Below the pieces are notes generated by a model, which had not been told where the DNA came from, ran no database searches, and saw nothing but the letters and a program-made list of their open reading frames with translations. A stretch of DNA of 64,000 nucleotides from Desulfocapsa sp. (GTDB lineage Bacteria; Desulfobacterota; Desulfobulbia; Desulfobulbales; Desulfocapsaceae): assembly GCA_030145625.1 (NCBI GenBank), contig JAQYVF010000008.1, forward strand, positions 21,140-85,139, given 5' to 3'. A program made the translations under genes and the position numbers. This document shows positions 17,387 through 26,430 of this stretch, one piece after another; within the stretch, counting starts at the first letter, position 1; each line of letters starts with the position of its first letter.

Positions 17387-18651
17387 TGACTCCAGATCCT
17401 GAGCTGTTGGTTGTTCTTAAAGTAATTGCAAAAATGGTAAACTGAACCTTTTTTTTGCTCAACAAGACCATGAAACGAATAGGGGGGGATTTCCGATCTG
17501 TTGGATTGTGTAGAAAAAAAAGACGTTTCTCTTTGTTGCATCAGAAACCATTGTGATGGGTCGGTCCCCAGTTTTTCTTGAAAGGGTATGATGCTTTTTT
17601 CATTTTGGATAATTATATGATATTGCTCTAGCATGTCTGTTTTGAGTCGATCAAGACTGAATCGACTTCTCACTTTCTTAGTGGCTTGCTCTGATAACGT
17701 CAGTCGTTCTAAAGGATTTTCATGAAGCCATCTTATGACCTCGCCAAATTCCTGAGGGGTTTTGACGATGAGGCCTGTTTTATGATTCGTGATAAGGTTT
17801 GATTCCACCGGGTTGTTTAAAACAACGGGAACTACACCCATGGCCATGGCTTCGAGCAGAGCATTCTCTGTCGTACCGTAATGTTGAGGATTGAGGATGT
17901 AGGGAATGACATTGATATTCTTAAGCTCGGTGACAATGTCAGGGCAATAACCCCGAAATTCTAACATTCCTTTACATCCTGCCTGTCGGCACTGAGATTC
18001 CAAAATGTCTCTGTTGGTCTCGTCTCCAATCATACGAACTTGAAAATCAGGCAGGGTAACACTGGCCAGAAAATTGACATAGTCTGGATGAAGCTTCGAG
18101 AAGTTGAGGCTGCCAAGGTAACCGGCCCTCAGAGGGTCTTCAATGCTGCGAACAGGTAAGGGGAGTTCATTGATGCCTCCGGCACTATGGATAACTCCCA
18201 GTTTATTCCTATCGTCAGGGGGAAGACTTTGAACCTCCTCAGTTTCCAATGAACACGGTGAGGTGAACAGACATCTGTGGGCAATTTTTATCAGTGCTGT
18301 TGGAATGGTAGGTGTGTGAAGGCCTGAAACATGGCACCAGAGGAGTAGTCGGATGGCGGGTAGCGGCGGAGTGCCGCACAGGGCAGCCATAACGGCAGGG
18401 TGCCCCCACCATTCAACCTGGACGATATCTGCATTTTCGGCAAGGTTTCTTAGCTGGCGCTGAGATGGCGCAAGGATAACCTCTGTTCCTGATTGTTTAA
18501 TCTGATTAACGAACTGAAATTTTTCGGGTCTCTCCAGGCAAACAATCGAATGAGAAATACCTGAACTGTCTTGCGTCAGGCCGCTTAAGGCTTTGCCAAT
18601 ACCGCCACCCAGGTGAGCAGTTATATGAAGCACTCGAATGTTTTTAATCAT
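17365..18651 (-). CDS. Family 4 (GT-B) glycosyltransferase
   Basis: 428 residues. VLHITAHLGGGIGKAL is the Gly-rich N-terminal loop of GT-B enzymes; AGYLGSLNFSKLHPDY is the start of the C-terminal domain; ENALLEAMAMGVVPVV contains the family's E-x7-E-type donor-binding motif. About 60 extra residues follow the usual end. It should transfer a hexose-like sugar. It overlaps the radical SAM gene upstream by 4 bases and the FkbM gene downstream by 22, so the three form one translational unit. Confidence 0.88.
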   Translation of the reverse strand: MIKNIRVLHITAHLGGGIGKALSGLTQDSSGISHSIVCLERPEKFQFVNQIKQSGTEVILAPSQRQLRNLAENADIVQVEWWGHPAVMAALCGTPPLPAIRLLLWCHVSGLHTPTIPTALIKIAHRCLFTSPCSLETEEVQSLPPDDRNKLGVIHSAGGINELPLPVRSIEDPLRAGYLGSLNFSKLHPDYVNFLASVTLPDFQVRMIGDETNRDILESQCRQAGCKGMLEFRGYCPDIVTELKNINVIPYILNPQHYGTTENALLEAMAMGVVPVVLNNPVESNLITNHKTGLIVKTPQEFGEVIRWLHENPLERLTLSEQATKKVRSRFSLDRLKTDMLEQYHIIIQNEKSIIPFQEKLGTDPSQWFLMQQRETSFFSTQSNRSEIPPYSFHGLVEQKKGSVYHFCNYFKNNQQLRIWSQWLSTMK

Positions 18652-19664
18652 GGATGTAAAATCGTTATCTTTTTTAGCAGCTGGGCGGCATAGGGATCGA
18701 TGTTGTCGGGTGCACAGTGGGTCAGTTGACCACAGGCAGCGCAGACAGCATTCTCTTTTCTGTTGCCTCGCAGGTGTTCCAGGCGATGGTTATGAAGGGG
18801 GAGGGCCTGCCAGATTTCTTTAAGGCTCTCTTTTTTAACATCACCAATCTGGAGTTTTCTGGCCCAGTCGAGAAAACAGAGACTGACTGTACCGTCGGAG
18901 TTGACCGCCATTGAGTAAAAGATATAGGGGCAGGTCATCACTTCACTGATGGGTTGGTCATAGATGCCTTTGGTGATGTCGATGCCGAGTTTTTCCTGGA
19001 TGTCGAACTCTGGCCAACAGGGCGCAATGTTTTCGATGAATATTCGGTCGGCATAGTTGCCGAAGGTGCTGTAAAATAAGTCCTTATCGTTGTCTGAAAG
19101 GAAGTCACCAGCAATTTTGATACAAATTTCGCAGCTCCCTTTCATCTCATAAAGTCGTTTAATGTTCTCTACAAATTTTTGAAAATTTACTTTGGTGCGG
19201 GTGAATTCGAGAAACTGCTCGTCACTGAGACCGTCCACAGAGATATTAATACGGTCGAGACCTGCTTCCAATGCAGGCTTGATTCTCTTGGGAGTCAGCA
19301 GTGAGCCGTTGGTAGTGGTGTCGATTGATTCTACACATCCAGAGTCTTTGGCGTACTGGATCATGTCACCAAAGCGGGGGTTGAGAAAGGGTTCTCCTTC
19401 TTTATAGAGTCTGAGGACCTTTACTGGCCGGTCAAAGTCCCTAAGGTCATCGATGATCTTTTTGTAGGTGTCGAAATCCATGTTTCCCTGCCAGCGGCCA
19501 GCGCTGCGAATCAGCTCTTGATCACCGTTGGGACAGAATTTACAGCGGAAATTGCAGGCGCTGGAGGGATCGACAAAAAGGACGAAGGGGGTTGACAGGG
19601 GAATTACCTTTTCGAGACGGGTTCTGCCTTCCTGATTGATGCGTGGTTTGATTTCAGCTTTCAT
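18648..19664 (-). CDS. Radical SAM/SPASM protein
   Basis: 338 residues. The 4Fe-4S site is C37-x3-C41-x2-C44 (CNFRCKFC), followed by LRLYKEGEPFLNP with the GEP segment of radical SAM proteins and INISVDGL. Cys residues near positions 244, 260 and the end (CAACGQLTHC) form a SPASM-like auxiliary cluster region. Similar enzymes occur in glycan and peptide-modification loci, where they oxidise alcohols or link side chains. It lies 14 bases after the epimerase gene and overlaps the GT4 gene. It has the higher G+C of the rfb block, unlike the AT-rich radical SAM genes at 12 and 15 kb. Confidence 0.85.
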   Translation of the reverse strand: MKAEIKPRINQEGRTRLEKVIPLSTPFVLFVDPSSACNFRCKFCPNGDQELIRSAGRWQGNMDFDTYKKIIDDLRDFDRPVKVLRLYKEGEPFLNPRFGDMIQYAKDSGCVESIDTTTNGSLLTPKRIKPALEAGLDRINISVDGLSDEQFLEFTRTKVNFQKFVENIKRLYEMKGSCEICIKIAGDFLSDNDKDLFYSTFGNYADRIFIENIAPCWPEFDIQEKLGIDITKGIYDQPISEVMTCPYIFYSMAVNSDGTVSLCFLDWARKLQIGDVKKESLKEIWQALPLHNHRLEHLRGNRKENAVCAACGQLTHCAPDNIDPYAAQLLKKITILHP

Positions 19665-19678
19665 TTTTCTGTGCCAAG

Positions 19679-20545
19679 CTATGAATTGAGAACCTGGCCG
19701 GTGATGGCCTCGAATGTCGCGTTGTTTCCCCAGTAGGACATTGGCTCATAATTAGGATAGGGGTAATATCCCAGGTTCAGTTGGATGGAGGCTTGAGTAT
19801 TTTTGATGTGTTTTTGAACTAATTGGCGTACCGAAACAGGTTTGCCGCTGCAGATGTTGATGATGCCGTCAAAATCGTTATTTTCAAGAATGGTCGTAAT
19901 TTTTTCGGCCATGGTTTCGACTGGAAGGTAGTCGCGGAGTTGTTCACCTCCGGACATATTAAAGATATTCTCTCCTCTTTTGATGGCCTGATCAAGCAAG
20001 GGCAGAAGGCTTTTGGGGTTCTGTCCTGGGCCGTGCATATAGAAGAGCCTTCCCCATTGTAATCGAAAAGGCACACTTTTTTGAAGTTCCTGTAGGTATT
20101 TTCTTAAAAAATCCTTGGCCATGGCATAGGGGAGGACGGGGGCACTGGGCATCTCTTCTGAGAGGCAGCCTTCCTGCATGCCATACTCGAAACAGGTACC
20201 GGAAACGAAAATATTCGGAATTTTTCTTTCAGCAATCGTTCGAAGAAACTTCATGTCGCCAGGCAGCAGTGCATCTATATGTGCCAGGGATCGGTAGTCG
20301 TCCAGGTTTGACCAGGCCAGGTGGACGAGGGCATCGAATTGTTCGGCAGGGATGTGTTGATAAGAGGATTCGTCATGAATGTCGCAAGAGATGATGCGAA
20401 CACCTTCAGGCCAGGAATCACTCGGACTGATCGCAGTAGCAGGACGGATCAGGAGGGTCACTCTGTGACCTCTGTCAAGGAGTACTCGGAGCAAATGTTT
20501 GCCGATAAATCCTGTACCACCTGTCATGAGAATATGCATGCACAT
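19679..20545 (-). CDS. NAD-dependent epimerase/reductase, candidate last step of a CDP-dideoxyhexose pathway
   Basis: About 288 residues of the extended SDR family. ILMTGGTGFIGKHLL binds NAD(P); FEYGM carries the catalytic-type Tyr region, and PYAMAKDFLRKY has the Y-x3-K motif. It follows rfbF, rfbG, rfbH and an rfbC-like gene, so a 4-keto reductase like AscF (CDP-ascarylose) or a related reductase fits. Start: ATG at 20545 is one base after the stop of the rfbC-like gene; an earlier in-frame ATG (20563) would overlap it by 17 bases; ATG 20539 is also possible. Confidence 0.82.
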   Translation of the reverse strand: MCMHILMTGGTGFIGKHLLRVLLDRGHRVTLLIRPATAISPSDSWPEGVRIISCDIHDESSYQHIPAEQFDALVHLAWSNLDDYRSLAHIDALLPGDMKFLRTIAERKIPNIFVSGTCFEYGMQEGCLSEEMPSAPVLPYAMAKDFLRKYLQELQKSVPFRLQWGRLFYMHGPGQNPKSLLPLLDQAIKRGENIFNMSGGEQLRDYLPVETMAEKITTILENNDFDGIINICSGKPVSVRQLVQKHIKNTQASIQLNLGYYPYPNYEPMSYWGNNATFEAITGQVLNS

Positions 20546-20546
20546 C

Positions 20547-21107
20547 TTATCGGTTTTCTGCAAAATGAAAGGGGGATTTGAAGTCTTTCAATAAGGGGAA
20601 TGAGAGATCACGAGGTGAAATGCTCGGATTGCGATCAGGCCAGGAAATGCCTGCAGAATCCCAGCGGATGCCCATGTCATGCTTGGGAGCATACAGGCTG
20701 GATACCTTATAGTGCATGGTCGCCCTGTCACTGGTGACATAAAATCCGTGTGCCAATCCTTTCGGGATGTAGAGCATATTTCTTTTCTCTGCGCAGAGTT
20801 CAACCAGGAAATGCCTGCCGAAAGTGGGGGAGCCCTGTCTGAGGTCCAGCACTGCATCGACAATGTTTCCTTCGCTGCAGTAGACCAGCTTGTTGTGATC
20901 TTGGGGGGGAGTTTGAAAATGGAGCCCACGCAGGACCCCGTGTCGCGATACAGAGTAATATTCTTCTTGCCAGTCTGTGCAGAGGTTTATTGTTCTGAAC
21001 GCCTCCTGATGATAGGTTTTTATGAAAATGCCCCGGTCGTCCTCGATGACCTTCGGGGCAATTTCGTAGCAACCGGGAATTTTTATCTCCTTCAGAGTCA
21101 GCTGCAT
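20547..21107 (-). CDS. rfbC: RfbC/AscE-like sugar epimerase
   Basis: 186 residues, normal for the dTDP-4-dehydrorhamnose 3,5-epimerase cupin family: DDRGIF, LRGLHFQ (catalytic-type His63) and GLAHGF are all present, as is the C-terminal WPD. No rmlA, rmlB or rmlD is nearby; instead it sits directly after rfbH. This suggests a 5-epimerase acting on a CDP-3,6-dideoxy-4-keto sugar, as AscE does in CDP-ascarylose synthesis, rather than dTDP-rhamnose synthesis. Overlaps the end of rfbH by 10 bases. The symbol reflects family only. Confidence 0.85.
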   Translation of the reverse strand: MQLTLKEIKIPGCYEIAPKVIEDDRGIFIKTYHQEAFRTINLCTDWQEEYYSVSRHGVLRGLHFQTPPQDHNKLVYCSEGNIVDAVLDLRQGSPTFGRHFLVELCAEKRNMLYIPKGLAHGFYVTSDRATMHYKVSSLYAPKHDMGIRWDSAGISWPDRNPSISPRDLSFPLLKDFKSPFHFAENR

Positions 21108-22450
21108 GATGTCTTCACAAAATCTACTATGGTCTCGATTATATAGTCGAGCATTTCAGAGGTGAGACCGGGGTATACACCCAGCCAGAAAGTGTCTCTC
21201 ATGATACGGTCTGTTACAGCCAGATCTCCAATGACACGATATCCCTGGCCGGTGGAGCGCATCTCGTCGAAACAAGGATGTTTGATAAGGTTGCCGGCAA
21301 AGAGCATCCGGGTCTGTATTCCTTTTTTTTCCAGATGTTGAACAATTTCATCCCGTCCGAAAGATGCTTCCGGTTTGACTGTGAGCAGAAAACCAAACCA
21401 TGAAGGGATTGACTCTTCAGTGGCCTCGGGGAGAATGAAGGTGTCTTGAAGATCATGAAGTCCATCATGGAGCTGTTGCCAGTTTTTGATACGTGCCTCG
21501 GTAAAACTATGCAGTTTCTTGAGTTGAGCGCAGCCTATGGCTGCCTGCATTTCCGTTACTTTCAGGTTGTACCCAAAGTGGGAATACACATATTTGTGGT
21601 CGTAGCCACTGGGAAGTTCACCGTACTGTTTGTTGAAGCGCTGGTGGCAGCTGTTGTCGCTGCCACCAGGACACCAGCAGTCACGGCCCCAGTCTCTAAA
21701 CGACTCGACGATACGCTTCAAGAGAGGGTTGTCGGTATAGACGGCGCCTCCTTCCCCCATGGTCATGTGGTGGGGAGGGTAAAAGCTGGAGGTACCAAGA
21801 TGGCCTATGGTTCCTGTTCGTTTCCACTCTCCGTCTATCAGGTATGTTGATCCGAGAGCATCGCAGTTGTCTTCTATCAGCCAGAGATCATGACGGTCGC
21901 AGAAAGATTTGAGAGTGCGCAGATCGAAGGGGTTGCCAAGGGTATGGGCAATCATGACCGCTCTTGTTCGTTCCGAAAGAGCGTTGTCGAGCTGGCGAAT
22001 GTCAATATTGTAGGTAGGCAGGGTTACGTCGACGAATACCGGGATGGCTCCAAACTGGATGATCGGGGCTACCGTTGTGGGAAAACCTGCTGCTATTGTA
22101 ATGACTTCGTCCCCTGGTAAGATACTTTTTTCTTCGAGCTTATGAGAGGTTAGAGTCATGAAGGCGAGTAAATTTGCTGAAGAGCCGGAGTTGACAAGTG
22201 AACAGTGGCCAATTCCCAGATAGTGGGCGAACTCCTTTTCAAACTGTTCGGCGTAACGCCCGGCCGTCAGCCAGAAATCCAGAGAGGAGTCTATGAGGGA
22301 TGCCATTTCCTCCTCGTCGTAGACTCTGCCTCCATAGGGGATATAGTCCCCGCGAGCGTAGGGTCTTCTGTCGGCCTGGACCTGACGCTGGTAGGCCACT
22401 GCTGCTTCAATGGCCTTTTGCCTTAATGTTTCGCGTGTATTCTTACTCAA
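21098..22450 (-). CDS. rfbH: CDP-6-deoxy-4-keto-glucose 3-dehydrase (E1, RfbH)
   Basis: 450 residues, close to the size of RfbH/DdhC/AscC. This PMP-dependent enzyme starts C-3 deoxygenation of CDP-4-keto-6-deoxyglucose. The fold is DegT-like, but the usual catalytic Lys is replaced by His in [13 protein letters not shown] (H227/H228), the hallmark of E1. C196 and the C258-x-C260-x7-C268 cluster match the 2Fe-2S ligands. E1 needs an NADH-dependent iron-sulfur flavoprotein (E3, DdhD); none is in the window, so it must be supplied from elsewhere. It overlaps rfbG by 4 bases. Confidence 0.95.
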   Translation of the reverse strand: MSKNTRETLRQKAIEAAVAYQRQVQADRRPYARGDYIPYGGRVYDEEEMASLIDSSLDFWLTAGRYAEQFEKEFAHYLGIGHCSLVNSGSSANLLAFMTLTSHKLEEKSILPGDEVITIAAGFPTTVAPIIQFGAIPVFVDVTLPTYNIDIRQLDNALSERTRAVMIAHTLGNPFDLRTLKSFCDRHDLWLIEDNCDALGSTYLIDGEWKRTGTIGHLGTSSFYPPHHMTMGEGGAVYTDNPLLKRIVESFRDWGRDCWCPGGSDNSCHQRFNKQYGELPSGYDHKYVYSHFGYNLKVTEMQAAIGCAQLKKLHSFTEARIKNWQQLHDGLHDLQDTFILPEATEESIPSWFGFLLTVKPEASFGRDEIVQHLEKKGIQTRMLFAGNLIKHPCFDEMRSTGQGYRVIGDLAVTDRIMRDTFWLGVYPGLTSEMLDYIIETIVDFVKTSCS

Positions 22451-23538
22451 AGTGTGTCGCCTGGGGATTGTTTTTGTACCAGTGCTTCGTAAGCGTTGAT
22501 CTGCTTCAATGTCAGAGCTCGCATATCAACACCACTTTTTTGCTGTGTTTTGTACCAGTTGATGGTCCACTCCAGAGCAATATCAAGATTGAAGACAGGC
22601 CGCCAGTTTAGTAGACTGCTGGCTTTGGAACAGTCAAGTTTGAGAGTTATGGCTTCATGCGGATGGGGGCCTGGAGCGACAGACCATTGGGCTTCATCTC
22701 CCCAGAGGGTAGCAGATTTCTTTATGACTTCTTCGACAGTGCATATATCTCTTTCAGAAGGTCCGAAATTCCAGCCGCTGCAGTAGTCCTGGCTTTTTTG
22801 CGACATCTTTTTTGCCAGCAGGATATAGCCTCTTAAGGGTTCCAATACATGCTGCCACGGACGGATGGCCTTGGGAGCTCTGATGTGCAACGTGTTTTCA
22901 GAAGAGAAGGCACGCACCATGTCGGGAATCAAACGATCTTCCGACCAGTCACCTCCACCAATCACGTTACCGGCACGCACTGTGGCAATCTGCACTTGCG
23001 CCTGCGATAAATAGGAATCTCGGTACGCAGCGGTCACCAGTTCGGCACATCCCTTGCTGCTCGAATAGGGGTCATGTCCTCCCATGTTGTCTGATTCCCG
23101 ATAGCCCCAAAGCCATTCACGGTTTTCGTAGCATTTGTCGCTTGTCACAACAATGGCTGCCCTGACAGAGGGTGTCTGGCGGACGGCTTCCAGGAAGTGG
23201 GCCGTCCCCATTACATTCACCTCATAGGTTTCGATCGGAGATTGGTATGATTTTCGCACCAGTGGCTGTGCCGCCAGGTGAAAGGCGATTTCTGGTTGTG
23301 CTTTTTGCATTTCCCGGGTCAGAGACTCAAGGGAGCGAATATCGTTCGTGCAGGATGATATCATTTCTCCTAGAGAGGTTATTGCAAAGAAGTTAGGAGA
23401 AGTTAAAGGAGAGAGTGCATAACCAAAAACATTTGCTCCGAGATGGTTGAGCCATAGGCTCAGCCATCCTCCCTTGAAGCCGCTGTGTCCTGTGATAAAA
23501 ACAGACTTGTCTTGCCAGAAAATATCCTTCATTTCCAT
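22447..23538 (-). CDS. rfbG: CDP-glucose 4,6-dehydratase (RfbG)
   Basis: 363 residues. [12 protein letters not shown] (15-26) binds NAD and the family-typical [12 protein letters not shown] follows; the catalytic set is TSDK (D134, K135) with Y158-x3-K162 in DPYSSSK. It turns CDP-glucose into CDP-4-keto-6-deoxyglucose, the substrate of RfbH. Overlaps rfbF by 10 bases and rfbH by 4, so the three are translated as one block. ATG at 23532 is an alternative start with better-spaced GGAAG. Confidence 0.95.
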   Translation of the reverse strand: MEMKDIFWQDKSVFITGHSGFKGGWLSLWLNHLGANVFGYALSPLTSPNFFAITSLGEMISSCTNDIRSLESLTREMQKAQPEIAFHLAAQPLVRKSYQSPIETYEVNVMGTAHFLEAVRQTPSVRAAIVVTSDKCYENREWLWGYRESDNMGGHDPYSSSKGCAELVTAAYRDSYLSQAQVQIATVRAGNVIGGGDWSEDRLIPDMVRAFSSENTLHIRAPKAIRPWQHVLEPLRGYILLAKKMSQKSQDYCSGWNFGPSERDICTVEEVIKKSATLWGDEAQWSVAPGPHPHEAITLKLDCSKASSLLNWRPVFNLDIALEWTINWYKTQQKSGVDMRALTLKQINAYEALVQKQSPGDTL

Positions 23539-24308
23539 ATCTTCCAGGCTGGTTGCTTGGAATTCCAGATCGCTTCAAGATCCTGCTTATCCCTGAGTGC
23601 ATCCATACATTTCCAGAAACCATGGTGTTTGAAGGCGGTAAGTTGCCGATCACGGGCCAGGCCTTCCAGGGTGTCTTCTTCCAGCATCTGGGTATCAGAA
23701 TGTTCTGGGAGATAGGAGAAAATGCCAGGGCTCATGACAAAAAAACCGCCGTTAATCCACCCACCATCCCCAAGTGGTTTTTCATGAAAATGAGTGACTA
23801 TATCGTCCTGATCAATACCGACCAGTCCGAAACGTCCAGCTGGCTGGACTGCGGTGACTGTAGTAAGTTTCTTCTGTTTTTTATGAAAGGCCAGGAGTTT
23901 TTGCAGATCTACATCTGCCAGTCCATCGCCGTAAGTGAGGAAAAAATCTTTTTCGCCAAGGTAGCGCCTGACCTGCTTCAGACGTCCGGCTGTTAGAGTA
24001 TGAAGACCTGTGTCGACAAGAGTAACCTTGAAGTTTTCGGAGTTTGTACGATGAATGGCCAGGCTGTTGCTGGCTAAATCGACTGTGACGTCTGAGTTGT
24101 AGAGATAGTAGTTAATGAAATAATCTTTAATCATGTAGCCTTTGTAGCCCAAGCATATAATGAAGTCGTTGAACCCTTGAGTTTCGAAGATTTTCATGAT
24201 GTGCCAGAGAATAGGCTTGCCGCCAATTTCGACCATTGGTTTAGGCTTAAGGTATGATTCTTCCGATATTCTTGTACCTAGTCCGCCAGCTAATATAACA
24301 ACTTTCAT
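23529..24308 (-). CDS. rfbF: Glucose-1-phosphate cytidylyltransferase (RfbF)
   Basis: 259 residues, the family size. VILAGGLGTR (4-13) binds CTP; KPKPM supplies the conserved Lys; GGKPILWH and the internal LTYGDGLADVDL are typical of RfbF. It makes CDP-glucose from glucose-1-phosphate and CTP and opens the CDP-3,6-dideoxyhexose pathway. It is the first gene of this block, 164 bases downstream of the methyltransferase stop. Confidence 0.95.
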   Translation of the reverse strand: MKVVILAGGLGTRISEESYLKPKPMVEIGGKPILWHIMKIFETQGFNDFIICLGYKGYMIKDYFINYYLYNSDVTVDLASNSLAIHRTNSENFKVTLVDTGLHTLTAGRLKQVRRYLGEKDFFLTYGDGLADVDLQKLLAFHKKQKKLTTVTAVQPAGRFGLVGIDQDDIVTHFHEKPLGDGGWINGGFFVMSPGIFSYLPEHSDTQMLEEDTLEGLARDRQLTAFKHHGFWKCMDALRDKQDLEAIWNSKQPAWKIWK

Positions 24309-24472
24309 AAGATCCTATCTGTTTGATTCCATAACGAGATTACAGGGTTTGAGCAAAATACAAAAATGAGAGAGGTTAATAATAAATTTACTAAAAAAAA
24401 TAGTAAAATGGAAATGGAAAGGGTCCAAGTCACAACTCTATTTGTGAGACTACCGGTATTGCCCGGCTACAC

Positions 24473-25699
24473 TCAATAAACACGTAACTCATCATACAAT
24501 TGAACTATTCGTTCAACGGGAACACCCAATTTTATGCAGTTTTCAACTATTATGTTTTGACTCCCGTAGCTGGAGACCACCAATGTTGTTTTTGACCAAT
24601 CGATCGTAGTTATTTGCTCTGGCGTATGTATATGTATGCCACGCCATGATTTCCCATGCTTTATGGGGTCGCTGTCTATGATGGCAAAGACACTGCTGTT
24701 GTTTTGAAATAGGCTGGTTGTCTGATAGAGAAATTCTGTATGAAGTCCGGCTCCCCATATAACGTATTGTGGAGTTTTTTCTATTTTATTCAATCTGTTG
24801 TTAACACCTTCCAGTGCATTATACCATGCTGATAGATAGCGGTATAATGAGCCTGTATCTTCCCTGTTGCCGCTAATGTCTTTAACTGTTTCATGAGGTG
24901 CAGCTAATACTCGGCAACCGTTATAATCAGGCTGTTCAAGCCATTCTTCTATTTTCCATCCACTTCGTAGTAAACAGTTAGTTAAGCTGCGGCGACTAAA
25001 GTGGGTCATATGTTGCACAGAAAAAAAGCCATTTATATCATTAGTGATACCGTTCTCTAAAATTGGAACTTCAACAACCAGTTGTGTACTAGGTTGGGCA
25101 ATCTTTCGTAAATTATTTAATACTCTTAGGGGATTAGGTAAATGCTCCAGTACATGAAACATGCTTATTGTGTCAATAGGCTTTTCATAAAAGAATTTGT
25201 CAAAATCACCTAAAACAAAATCTATTCGCTTCTCACTGTGGTTTTTACGTCCTCTTGTGATTGCTTGTTCATCAATATCGATACCTACTTTTTTTATATC
25301 TTTAGGAAGGCGAGCCAGAAACTGTCCATCGTAACATCCTACATCAAGAAATCGACTACCGGCACTAAGAAGACCTTGTGCCTTTAACCAGTCAATCTGT
25401 TCAACGGGGCGACCTTCTGATGATCCATAAGATTGACCTGCTTCAGCAAATAATATTGAAAAACCATACTCTGAGTAACAAGGGTTCAGATATATAGCGA
25501 AACATTCATGACATTGATTAACTCGTACCGGTACACGTTTTGAAGAAACGGATGAGTCGCTGAAAAACTGGAAATTTTTAAACTCTGATACTGTTTTTGT
25601 ATGAATTGCTCCGCAGATTGGACAAGGTCTATAATACACCAACTCTGGTATGGTCGTATTTCCAGCGTGAGAGTCAATTGCTGTCCAATGAATACTCAT
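24473..25699 (-). CDS. Zinc-cysteine SAM methyltransferase (NDP-sugar C-methyltransferase type)
   Basis: 408 residues in three parts: an N-terminal zinc site with C26-x2-C29 and C63-x2-C66; a SAM domain with RFLDVGCYDGQFL (116-128), VLGDFD and FHVLEHLPNPL; and a C-terminal Rossmann-like part starting at Y312 (YVIWGAGLHTEF) with IIDSDP. This order is that of sugar C-methyltransferases such as TylC3, which methylate C-3 of a keto nucleotide sugar. The start overlaps pseF by 4 bases, so it probably modifies a sugar of the same pathway. Whether it acts on the Pse-type or the CDP-sugar branch cannot be told. Confidence 0.85.
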   Translation of the reverse strand: MSIHWTAIDSHAGNTTIPELVYYRPCPICGAIHTKTVSEFKNFQFFSDSSVSSKRVPVRVNQCHECFAIYLNPCYSEYGFSILFAEAGQSYGSSEGRPVEQIDWLKAQGLLSAGSRFLDVGCYDGQFLARLPKDIKKVGIDIDEQAITRGRKNHSEKRIDFVLGDFDKFFYEKPIDTISMFHVLEHLPNPLRVLNNLRKIAQPSTQLVVEVPILENGITNDINGFFSVQHMTHFSRRSLTNCLLRSGWKIEEWLEQPDYNGCRVLAAPHETVKDISGNREDTGSLYRYLSAWYNALEGVNNRLNKIEKTPQYVIWGAGLHTEFLYQTTSLFQNNSSVFAIIDSDPIKHGKSWRGIHIHTPEQITTIDWSKTTLVVSSYGSQNIIVENCIKLGVPVERIVQLYDELRVY

Positions 25700-26391
25700 T
25701 CTCTTTCCTGTTCCATTATTTTAAATAACAATTCTGCATGATACCAATCATCGACTGTGTCAATATCTAACACTCTCCAGCTTGGTAGTAAGACAACGGT
25801 GGTCTTCTCATTGAAGCCTTTTGACGGTTCGATCCAGGCTTTGGCATAGGCCCAATAAAATTGACCGGCATCATGAACGGCTTCAGGGAGATCCTGAGAG
25901 CGTGAGTTAAAATGTTCTGGGAAAAACATCTTTACTCCTCCGCTGTCCTGAATGGAAAACGATCGAAAAATAGGGTAGGTAAAACGAGTTGCCGCAAACA
26001 CGCTCTCCCATTTGTCCTGATTCAGTAATGTTAATCCGTTTGCCAAATCTTGTTGTTGGATGAAAGGTGCAGTCGCGTATATGCAACAGACTTCTTGTAT
26101 ATCCATTCCGGAATTAATAAGCCATTTGACAGCATGACTTATCACCTCATGGGTACCGGTGAAGTCATCAGAAAGCTCAGGTGGTCGTATAAAAGGTGTC
26201 TCGGCACCAAATTTATTGGCTACCTTAGCTATCTCCTGATCATCAGTAGAAACAATAACCTTATCAAATAATCCACTTTTCTCTGCGGTTTCAATGGAAT
26301 GAGCGATAATAGGCTTTCCGGCAAAGTCGCGAATGTTTTTTCGCGGGATACGTTTACTTCCTCCCCTGGCGGGAATAATTGCAACTCTCAT
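25696..26391 (-). CDS. pseF: CMP-pseudaminate-type cytidylyltransferase (PseF)
   Basis: 231 residues. IPARGGSKRIPRKN (6-19) is the CTP-binding signature shared by NeuA, KdsB and PseF; VSTDD and the HDAGQFYWAY stretch near 185 are typical of PseF. It links a nonulosonic acid to CMP for transfer to flagellin. It lies 39 bases after pseC and overlaps the methyltransferase gene by 4. Because the short NeuB-like enzyme in this island is unusual, the true substrate may be a pseudaminate variant. Confidence 0.9.
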   Translation of the reverse strand: MRVAIIPARGGSKRIPRKNIRDFAGKPIIAHSIETAEKSGLFDKVIVSTDDQEIAKVANKFGAETPFIRPPELSDDFTGTHEVISHAVKWLINSGMDIQEVCCIYATAPFIQQQDLANGLTLLNQDKWESVFAATRFTYPIFRSFSIQDSGGVKMFFPEHFNSRSQDLPEAVHDAGQFYWAYAKAWIEPSKGFNEKTTVVLLPSWRVLDIDTVDDWYHAELLFKIMEQERE

Positions 26392-26430
26392 ATCATCTCA
26401 TTGTAACTTAAAGAAGTACGTTGGTTGAAG

